Of a stretch of 64,000 nucleotides of DNA, positions 1-9,400 are shown in pieces. Numbering within the stretch: the stretch's first letter is position 1; each line of letters opens with the position of its first letter. Under the pieces are notes generated by a model that saw only the letters and a program-made list of their open reading frames with translations, had not been told where the DNA came from and searched no databases. A program made the translations under genes and the position numbers. This stretch comes from Gerris lacustris (Eukaryota > Arthropoda > Insecta > Hemiptera > Gerridae), in contig OX578281.1 of NCBI GenBank assembly GCA_951217055.1, positions 9,020,447 through 9,084,446 on the forward strand. Reading direction: 5' to 3'.

Positions 1-540
1 GCGTGGCACATCCCTTGGTGTCTCTCACAAATTGTATAAATATATATATAAATAATTTCTAAAATATCGATTAATGTAAAAGATATTTCTTTATGAATCG
101 AACTTTGTGTTAATTCAACATTCAAGATTCGTTCGAACTGAAACGGTTCAAATTTATTTTTGTATTCGAGTTAATACATGCTTAATTATTAGGGCAAGCA
201 AAATAGACTTTTACCTTCGGAATACAGGTGGAGTTCTGGAAACTGTTTTGGTGGCTCAAGTAGGGCTTTGATATGAATTATCTGGGTTTTATTTTGCCGT
301 GCCATTTTTTTCTTTTTTGGGGTTTCAGAGAGTAAAAGTAGTTGACGTCAAATTTCTTACATAGTTTTTATTTAAAATTTTGTTCTCATCTTTTCTCTTT
401 TTTAAACATTTAGATACGATTAAATAGATTTGGTGATCTTTAACACTTCTTAGCAGTGGCTCTGTTGACTGTTGGTTTTACTAAAAAAAAGCGTTTGTAA
501 GAAATGTTGGTCTCAAAGAACAGATACATGAATTCTTTTC
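1..540. other. Non-coding stretch, nothing recognised
   Basis: AT-rich sequence without a credible coding exon or recognisable repeat. OR-A exons 1-3 are not here. Confidence 0.5.
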
Positions 541-730
541 CCGTCCTAACATTCCAATTTTATATTTGAAGCTTACGTTTACGTGAGCGTTGGGCGGATA
601 ACGTTGTCCAATGAACTCGTCCTAGGCATTGGTAAAATGAACATGTGTACCAAATATCAACTAAATCGTTCAACTTTTATTCAAGTTATCGTCATCGGTG
701 GATTTCGAGACGGTCGCTTTTATCGGATTC
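540..730 (-). repeat. Interspersed repeat R, copy 1
   Basis: Reverse complement of the best copy at 53570-53830; it shares the GTTTACGTGAGCGTTGG, GGATAACGTTGTCCAATGAA and CGTTCAACTTTTATTCAAGT segments. Class unknown. Confidence 0.6.
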
Positions 731-1084
731 ACTCCCGGGCTCTAGACGCTGTAACCAAGGAACTTCGTTCCAAAACAAATCCAACCATGTAAATGGGCGA
801 ACTGGGCTGGGCTCTAGATTTTGGGGGGCTAAAATTTTCAAAGACAACTTCTTTACAAGCAATAAATAAAAAAAATTGTTATGTATAATACTATGTCGCC
901 CTACTTTAATAAATTTTCCACTCTTAAGGCGAATGTCAGAAATTAAATCTCAATATCAACTGACAACAGTAGTTTTATACAAGAACTCTATAATTTTTTC
1001 TCTGTGTCAACTTACAGATGGGAAATTTTAAAAGAGCATTTAGACAAAAACCATACACCTGTGGTAAAGTCTCTATAACATACC

Positions 1085-1205
1085 AGGTGGTCAACTAGAT
1101 CAGATGCCCTGCTGTAGTCAGAGGGTGCGATCACTCATCCAACTTCTGACCACGCCGGAGCCCGATGCTGCTTAACTTCAATGATTGAAACCTGCTCTCG
1201 TATTG
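1085..1205 (-). mobile_element. Fragment of tRNA-derived SINE
   Basis: Carries the same TCACTCATCCAACTTCTGAC and GCTGCTTAACTTCAATGATT stretches as the SINE at 2195-2486; only the tRNA-proximal end remains. Confidence 0.6.
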
Positions 1206-1376
1206 GAGCAGAAAGCTGTAGTAAAAGGATATAAGAAATTTCAAAATTCGTTATCTGAAGCACAAGCTCATGAAAAACAACTTCAAAGTTTTGAAATTGC
1301 GTTTCTACGTATTCTATGGAATGACATCCTAGAAAGATGATCCTAGAAGTGTAGTAACAACCTACGAACGCACAAC

Positions 1377-1649
1377 ATGCATCTTGCAGCGTCTACTAAA
1401 CAGCTCCACACTTTAGAAGGATATGTTAACGAAAAGAGAGACGATTTTGAGAAGTATAAACAATCTACTACTGCTGTTTATGGATGTGAAACTCCTACTT
1501 ATTCCAGGGTTAGGAAATGCAAAATATTTGCAGATGAAACCAGCGAGAATGAAGTGACACTTGATGGAAGATCAGCATTTAGAACCAGAGTTTTTCTTAA
1601 AATAATTGATTCATTAATATCAAACGAGTCTAAAAGAAGAAAAGCATAA
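1377..1649 (+). pseudogene. hAT transposase (ZMYM1-like) fragment
   Basis: 90 open codons, the largest remaining coding block of the element above. Residues 1-30 (LAASTKQLHTLEGYVNEKRD) and 60-90 (AFRTRVFLKIIDSLISNESK) resemble the ZMYM1-type region following the TTF zinc finger. The rest of the transposase (RNase H fold and dimer domain) is not preserved here. Confidence 0.6.
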
Positions 1650-2194
1650 TATGCAATGTTGGCCGATCGCTTTGAAGTGTTGTCACTTCTTGTATCGAAG
1701 GAGTTTTCAAATGAAGTTATTGTGAAGGCTGCAGTGAAATTGCCAAACTGTTAACCAGAGGGCATCAGTACAGAATTTGGCAATGAGTGTTCTCATTTCA
1801 AGATGTACGTTGAACTGGAATTATGATCGAATAAGCCTTATATAAAAAACTAAAAAAGTATACTAATTTTGTTATTGTTAAATACATCTCTAAAGCTTAT
1901 ACCTTTAAATCTGGATTATTCATAATTTTCACCCTTTAACAAGTATACTACTTGGAAGTGTTCGAGTGCATGTGTTATGTGTGAGCCCTATTGTGTCTAT
2001 GTCGGCATGCATAAAATACCAAGGGGGGGGGGGACGCCAAAGCTGAGAGCAGCCCAAGGCGCCATTCTCTTAAAATCTGGGCCTGGGGCCAACGCCCGAA
2101 GACATAGACCACGAAGCGTCCTTTGAACAAGCCCGTTGTATCAATTATATCAATCTAATACTGGATTGATACAATGCTACTAAACCCGCAACAC

Positions 2195-2486
2195 ATGAGT
2201 GAAGTGTTGGTCTGTAGACCTTGTCGGGTTGCGTTTGGTCCGTGAGGCTTGGTCGACAATGGTTTTCCAGACCGAAACCTGGTGGCGCTAAACTTTCGAA
2301 CGGCTTCACATTTATATTAAGCAATGCTGTGGGTGGAACGTTGAGGGGTGCCCGGTCCGGTTATCGAACCCAGAGCAGTGGTCACTCGAGGCGGTCACTC
2401 ATCCAACTTCTGACCACGCCCGATGCTGCTTAACTTCAATGATTGAAAGCCACCTGCTCTCGTACTGAGCTGCCAGGGCCCTTCGA
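2195..2486 (-). mobile_element. tRNA-derived SINE, copy 1
   Basis: On the minus strand it reads like copies at 40830 and 50150: a tRNA-like head whose B box is eroded (here GGGTTCGATAACC), then GGGCACC..., GTGGCGCCACCAGG-type block and the CCAGACCGAAACC segment on the plus strand. It inserted next to the left edge of intron sequence shared by OR-A and OR-C. Confidence 0.75.
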
Positions 2487-2775
2487 CAGACACTTGTCGT
2501 AGTTTTTGAAGAAATGTGTTCCAGAAGCTCCCCCCGTTTAAATCGGCCTTAATAGATGATATTTGTAGACGACTAGACACCACTCCACTTATGTAGCTAC
2601 CTATTACCCATTTAAATCGCTATGCTCGGTGGAATTTTGGGCGTAATAATTGTTCTAACTATAACAAAATTGATTGTTTAACTCAAGTAGTCAACTACGG
2701 ACTAATTTGATCACTTAGTGTGTAGGCGCTTCCGCGGGTAGACTCGTAATAAAACGGTGGAAGGGGATGAAGTCC

Positions 2776-2809
2776 GACGTTTCGCTTCCATTACTGGAAG
2801 CATCTTCAG
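2776..2809 (-). ncRNA. Hammerhead-ribozyme-like motif 1
   Basis: Read on the minus strand: CTGAAGA core, T, 6-bp stem II GCTTCC/GGAAGC, then GAAACGTC. The flanking CC and GG could start stem I. An extra T sits between the core and stem II, so activity is unproven. Confidence 0.5.
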
Positions 2810-2900
2810 GGATATGGTGCATCGTGATGTTTACTTGAAGCAATAGTATGTCAGTATGTCTTGTTTTTGCTTCAAGTAAACATCACGATGCTCTACACCC

Positions 2901-2934
2901 CTGAAGATGCTTCCAGTAGTGGAAGCGAAACGTC
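2901..2934 (+). ncRNA. Hammerhead-ribozyme-like motif 2
   Basis: CTGAAGA 2901-2907, stem II GCTTCC 2909-2914 with GGAAGC 2921-2926, GAAA 2927-2930 and CGTC 2931-2934. It is the mirror copy of motif 1 in the same palindrome. Confidence 0.5.
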
Positions 2935-3395
2935 AGACTTCAACACCCCTTCGTGAAGTGGATTCCACCGGAAAACCAAGCTTTGTTTATTAATTTGATT
3001 ACTGTTTTATTTATGTTACAGTGTCATTACTGATAATAATCGGAAATTAATCTCAAAATCTTTTTAAAAAGGGAAATTCTATTAGTACTTTTAGACTTCA
3101 TCATTCAGTCTAACTACCCCCCCCCCCCCCTCCCCTCCCCCAGCTATTACATAGATAATTTTTATCTATATCTATCGTGATTGGGTTTCAATTTTCCTGC
3201 ATTATTCAGGAGAAGTCCTCCAGTGATAATAAAAAATTTCATTACTCATCATTAATTTAATTAAATAAAAATAAATAAACATAATCATTGAAATAGCTAC
3301 TAACCTGGATAAAAATGAAATTATATATAAAAATTATTACTAAGTTAAATAAATACTAAAGTTAATATAAAAATTAAATACTAAGTTTGTTTCAG

Positions 3396-3495
3396 ATTAT
3401 TTAATGAAATGCAGCAAGTATGCTCCTGGGCTGTTCTTGTGTTCTTTTTCATAAGTGCAATTCTTTGCTCAACAACTGCTATAGGGATTATTAAT
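3396..3495 (+). CDS. OR-A exon 4
   Basis: 100-bp exon preceded by TTTGTTTCAG and followed by GTAAGTAATC. It starts in phase 2 and ends in phase 0. It encodes LFNEMQQVCSWAVLVFFF and the rest of TM5, nearly identical to OR-B. Confidence 0.88.
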
Positions 3496-6400
3496 GTAAG
3501 TAATCACATATTTCATTGAATAAGTATTTTTGCGTAATTCATATGTAGTCGTATAAATGAGTAAGTAGTAGCATCACCTCATTGTGGTTCTTATCATTTC
3601 CACTGCAGGCAAATAACTTTAGTATCGTGATCTTAACGCTAGGAAAAACAAATATGTGCGAGACTCTCACGCATTAGAATTGAAACTTAAGTTCTAGAAA
3701 CAGTTGATTTGATGTTCCTACATATTAATATAATATAAATATGTCATATGCATAATTAAGAGTTTAAATCGTTCCTAGAAGAAGCACGTAACTCAATTTT
3801 ACTCCTATATCCAATCAAATTGCTCTACTTTTATACTATGTTTACGTTTACTGATATGAGCATTTACTGGTTCCAAGATAAAGAAAACACTAGAATTGTT
3901 ATTACATAGATTTAATTAATAATGAAATAGCACAATAAACCTTATTTAAGAAATGCATATTATATAAATTATTTATTAGATATGCAACATACATATTTAA
4001 AAATAAAAGTTTACAATGCCGCCGCAGTCGGATAACTTATCAAAGAAAGATAATTTCAATTAATATAATATATGTTCATATAATTTTAGCGAATAATGTA
4101 AAAAAAAAAACAAATAAAAAATAAAAACATGAAAACAACATTTATACATATTATATTATTATAATGTATATAATATTACGCTTATATACCAATTCTTTAT
4201 ATTGAAAAATAATCTACGACCGGTTAGCGAGTTTTCCTGCTGAATCAGGTGTCAGAGGATCGAGACTCGTCCAAGTGAAAGATATTTTACAGATAAATCA
4301 ACTGCCGATGTAAGCCGGCAGTTAATAAAAAATCCATCGCTTAGACGAGTTTCGAAACACAAACTTCGTTACATACAATTTCATGAATTTCACTTTATAA
4401 TTCTTTCACTTGCAAGAGTCTCGAAACACAAACTTCGTTTCATTCAATTTCATAAATTTCTCTTTAAAAATCTTTCACTTGGACGAGTCTCGAAACACAA
4501 ACTTCGTTACATACAATTTCATAAATTTCACTTTAAAAATCTTTCACTTGGACGAGTCTCGAAACACAAACTTCGTAACATTCAATTTCATAAATTTCAC
4601 TTTAATAGTCTTTCACTTGGACGAGTCTTAAACACAAACTTCGTTTCATTCAATTTCATAAATTTCTCTTTAAAAATCTTTCACTTGGATGAGTCTCGAA
4701 ACACAAACATCGTTACATACACTTTCATAAATTTCACTTTAAAAATCTTTCACTTGGGCGAGTCTCGAAACACAAACTTCGTAACATTCAATTTCATAAA
4801 TTGCACTTTACAAATCTTTCACTTGGACGAGTCTCGAAACACAAACTTCGTTTCATTCAATTTCATAAATTTCTCTTTAAAAATCTTTCACTTGGACGAG
4901 TCTCGAAACACAAACTTCGTAACATTCAATTTCATAAATTTCACTTTAATAGTCTTTCACTTGGACGAGTCTTGAAACACAAACTTCGTTTCATTCAATT
5001 TCATAAATTTCTCTTTAAAAATCTTTCACTTGGATGAGTCTCGAAACACAAACTTCGTTACATACAATTTCATAAATTTCACTTTAAAAATCTTTCACTT
5101 GGGCGAGTCTCGAAACACAAACTTCGTAACATTCAATTTCATAAATTGCACTTTACAAATCTTTCACTTGGACGAGTCTCGAAACACAAACTTCGTTTCA
5201 TTCAATTTCATAAATTTCTCTTTAAAAATCTTTCACTTGGACGAGTCTCGAAACACAAACTTCGTTACATACAATTTCATAAATTTCACTTTAATAATCT
5301 TTCACTTGGACGAGTCTCGAAAAACAAACTTCGTTACATTCAATTTCATAAATTTCTCTTTAAAAATCTTTCACTTGGACGAGTCTCGAAACACAAACTT
5401 CGTTTCATCCGAGCCAAATCATTCTCCTATAAAGGCCGGGACACATATATGTGCCACACTGTATGACGGCCGTATATCGGACGATAAAGGGAGGCCACAA
5501 CCGTGCCCGCACCGTATTATTATTGTGCAAATATATAACAAAATTAGATAAAGCAGTTATAGATTATAGAATATTTGGTAACTTTATGTTATGTGTCTAT
5601 TTCTATAATATTTCTGCGTCGATAATTAATTGAATATTTTTGTTCTATCCAGCCCCAGACCAGGATAGGAGTTCAGGTAAAATCAGTCATTCTCTACATA
5701 TTGTTAATCTTTACGTGTGGTTATCTCTGCTACAAAGGTGAATATATCAAATCTCTGGTAAGATATTAGTAAAGCATAGTCTCATAGTATTTCTTAATTG
5801 AAGCGAGCGTAGCGAATTTTGTAACGGGTGGCGCAGCGCAGATTATCACATTTTAAATGGTTTCCATGTGCTTAATGGGGAAGTTTATTGGACATAAGTC
5901 AAATTTTCCATGGTGCAGTGGCTCCATCTTGTTGGAACCATATGTGGTCAGTATCCATTTCGTTATCCTTTGAATAGGGGATGAAAAAATCTGATTTCCT
6001 GACGAGATTTTAGAAATGTGATGCGCAACATCGCTTAGCACCTCTAAGAATGTGTAAAGCGACAAGGGCGTCATTTATCGGACATTATCTTCTACACTTG
6101 AAACTTTGACTTATGTCCAATAAACTTCCACATTGTTGCTAGTAAATTTGACTTATGTCCACTACTATAGTATTAAGCACATGGTAACCATTTAAAATGT
6201 GGTCATCCGCGCTGCACCACCCATTACATTAAACAGACATGGACCTTGTCTATTTGTCTGTCTGTCAGTAATACCTCGTTTAGATTCAGGCACTGCCACT
6301 TCTCCTCGCGCTGCTGTATTTACTTCCCAAAATACTTCTGTGGCAGCTTCGATGCTGCCATAGAAGTGAGTGTTTACATTCTCCCTTACTTCTTTCCCAG

Positions 6401-9400
6401 TCTACCACGACCTTGGGTAATGGCAGCTTTGATGCTGCCAGTGAGTGTTTACATTCTCCCTTACTTCCTTCCCAGTCTACCACGACCTTGGGTAATGGCA
6501 GCTTTGATGCTGCCAGTGAGTGTTTACATTCTCCCTTACTTCTTTCCCAGTCTACCACGACCTCGGGTAATGGCAGCTTTGATGCTGCCAGTGAGTGTTT
6601 ACATTCTCCCTTACTTCCTTCCCAGTCTACCACGACCTTGGGTAATGGCAGCTTTGATGCTGCCAGTGAGTGTTTACATTCTCCCTTACTTCTTTCCCAG
6701 TCTACCACGACCTCGGGTAATGGCAGCTTTGATGCTGCCAGTGAGTGTTTACATTCTCCCTTACTTCCTTCCCAGTCTACCACGACCTCGGGTAACGGAG
6801 GACGTCGAAGAAGATTCAGCGACATGTTGCATTTTGACCTTTATGTTTAACAGTTTCTATCGATACTTCATTTGTTTTATTAATTGTCTCAATAGTTCAG
6901 AAATTATTTAGCGTTAAAGTTTCAAATGTCGATATTTTCAAAATGGTGGCTGATATCAAAAGGAAATTCAGTGTTCGATTACTACAAATTTCCGAGTGTA
7001 ATCGGAACATTTTTTCGATATTTTACGAATTTTTGAAATATTTGCTAACTCAGCGAAATTGGTTAAGGCAGGTAATTAGAAGGGCAGAGTGTTATTCAAG
7101 AGCATTCTGAAGAAAGTGAGATGACAATGAAAGTAGGATAATACGTCCAACAGTGTCCCTGATAGCTCATTGCTACCATTTGTTCTGGAGGTAACGCGTT
7201 CGAATCCCGACTCCGGCAAAGGCCTCCTCTCTCTGTGCTAACCCAATATCACGATATAAATGGGCAGCCACTTAAGTGAAGTGGCATCTATTCGGTTGTG
7301 AATGTCAATTATGTGGTTTATAAGCCTAAAGAGCGTCACCCAACCCCGTGTCATCCATGATATATAGAGTGTTTCAAAACATGGGTCGGGAAATGAAGTG
7401 TGTGATTCCTTAGCTAGTTCTAAATTAACAGGTCAAGTTTATGCTAGTCAGCACACAGTGAGGGTCCGTAGGCAACACAGTATTGTTTAAGAAGTACCTA
7501 TATTGATGGTGCTTTTTAAAATGTTAAAAAGCCTACTTCGAACTATCCTATGGGTCTGATATTTTCAAAACTCATAAACAAACTTCTGATAAAGTATTTT
7601 TTGCTAGTGAACTGGAATTAAAACATATAAATACATCGAAAAGAGCATTATGATAAAAACACGTATTTTGAAGTTTTCTCGAAATTTCCAAAAAGTGATA
7701 TCTTTACTTTTGGTCGAAGAATTGATTTTTATAAATTTTTGATAAAAAAAAACATTTGTTGTTGAATCTGAAACCATGTTGCTACAAGCGACTTTTTGAT
7801 ACTCAAGTTATCGATGGATACGCAAACGTTACACACAGATAAACAGACGATAGAGTAGGTAAGTACTGTAATGTAAGAAGCTCGCTTAAATTATAATTCG
7901 TCCCACAAAAGCTATGCCCGCTTACTTTGATCTTAATGTTCAAAAAATATTCAAGATTCGAACGAGTAGGGAAAACGTCTCTTACATTATTTTTAATGAA
8001 ATAAAAAATTAAAAAAATTAAAAAGAATTAGTCTCGAAAGTAAACATTTCATAATAAAACAATTGGGTAAAACGGTCCGTAGAATATTTAACAAAATAGA
8101 CGAGTTTGTTAACCATACTACGTTTCCATGATGTTTAAATACGGATTGAATACAGTTTTTGGATCCAAAGTGTCCATGGAAACCTAGATTCAATACTGAT
8201 TAAATACGTATAATACACTAAATTCTGGGATCGTATCTGGATCGAGTTGCATGGAAACACCTGAACTCGATTCAGACATGCGCAGAGCGCACCTAGCGTA
8301 TTTTTGTATAAACTGTAGTCAAATCTGTCAAAATACGTAATAAAAAACATGGTTATAAAAGGTGAAGATTGCAAAATTATTTATAACTAATGAATTCTAT
8401 ACACTAGATGGACACACAAGTAATACGCAATTATGAGCTAATCTATTTAGACATCAAGATACAAAGTTAATTAAATAATAATGTTTGACATCATTGACAT
8501 TTCTTGTCAAATCAATCAATATAAAAATCATATTGGATGTACTTTAACAATAACTTTTACCTTTTAAATCCCAAATAAGGATTAAATCTGTATTGAAACT
8601 CAAGGAAACGTAGTACCAGTATCATTGGCCCAGCCGTTACAGCAGTTTTTTTTTTGGGGGGGGGGGGGGGGGGTATGGGACGTATGAAAAATAATTCCTT
8701 AAACCCCGATTACTGTTTTTTGACAAGGAATTAATTGATTATTGTTTTTTGACAAAGAATAACTATGATTTTTAAATTTTTGCTGGTTAAAACAAATAGA
8801 GGGAAGGAAAAACTCAATTTTCAAAGACGCAGATATGCATTGGTGCAAAAAAATTAAAAAGCAACACTTTTTTTTATTCGGGGCTTTTAAACTCAAAGAC
8901 ACAGACCACTTAGGTGGGTCCATTGAGCAAACCCAGTTTAGGCACCGAAATCATCACACTCGTGTGACGATATGGTCGTTAACCATGACTCCCCTCCTGG
9001 TTGTAATACAACCAAGAGTGTCATCATCATTTTTTTCAGGCCGAAACCTGGTGGCGCCACTCTTTCGAGGAGCTTCCCATTTGTTTAAACAATGGTGGGT
9101 GGATATTGAGCTGGGGGCCCGGTCTGGGAATCGAAGCTGTGATCAGAATCATCTTCTGACCCTGCTCGAGGCTGCTTAACTTGCCTTATCGCAAGGCCAG
9201 CGCTCTAGCCTCCGAGCCACCCAAGCAAGCAAAACCTTTAAAATTATATAGTTTTATTAAATAGACAAACAAGTGAAACATAAATATTGCTGCCATCTAA
9301 ACATTAAGCATTCACTAATTTCAAAGTAGCTAAGTATGTGCATTGCACCTCATGATTTTATTTTCAGTCAAATTTGATCCTAAATGTTGAAATGACAGCA

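Larger units (their letters stand above)
806..2095 (+). mobile_element. Degenerate hAT (Tip100/ZMYM1-type) transposon
   Basis: Coding traces include FEIAFLRILWNDILER (about 1290-1340) and, from 1377, MHLAASTKQLHTLEGYVNEK followed by FRTRVFLKIIDSLISNESKR. These match the order of conserved blocks in ZMYM1-like hAT proteins: ILF-type helix, ATKQL segment, FR..VF...D.L. Ends are GC-richer: CTGGGCTCTAGATTTTGG at the left and, inverted, CCAGGCCCAGATTTTAAG at the right, in keeping with CAGGGCC-type Tip100 ends. Frameshifts, stops and an internal SINE fragment make it dead. Exact ends uncertain by some 10 bp. Confidence 0.65.
2762..2950. repeat. Palindrome with two opposed hammerhead-like cores
   Basis: Left arm GGGGATGAAGTCCGACGTTT...TTGAAGC and right arm GCTTCAAGTAAACATCACGA...AACACCCC are inverted repeats of about 75 bp around a loop near 2840-2870. 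The element is absent from the paralogous OR-C intron block, so it is an insertion. Confidence 0.75.
2590..3395. repeat. OR-A intron 3 sequence shared with OR-C
   Basis: ACCTATTACCCATTTAAATC through CAACTACGGACTAATTTGA (2598-2712) and TCATTACTGATAATAAT...CAGTCTAACTA (3025-3115) recur at 44080-44345 in OR-C intron 3, so the introns are paralogous. In OR-A this block is split by the palindrome at 2762-2950. A C-rich tract lies at 3116-3140. Confidence 0.7.

Noticed and set aside
4259..5415. CRISPR array
   Set aside because: Units are contiguous tandem repeats without unique spacers, in a eukaryotic intron.
4410..5551. Open frames up to 173 codons with repeated NFINFTLKIFHLDESRNTNF
   Set aside because: They follow the 69-bp tandem unit, which is a multiple of three; several frames are open together and there is no start, splice or family signal.
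6246..6911. 221-codon plus-strand and 179-codon minus-strand frames
   Set aside because: Both are translations of the 75-bp minisatellite in an OR-A intron.
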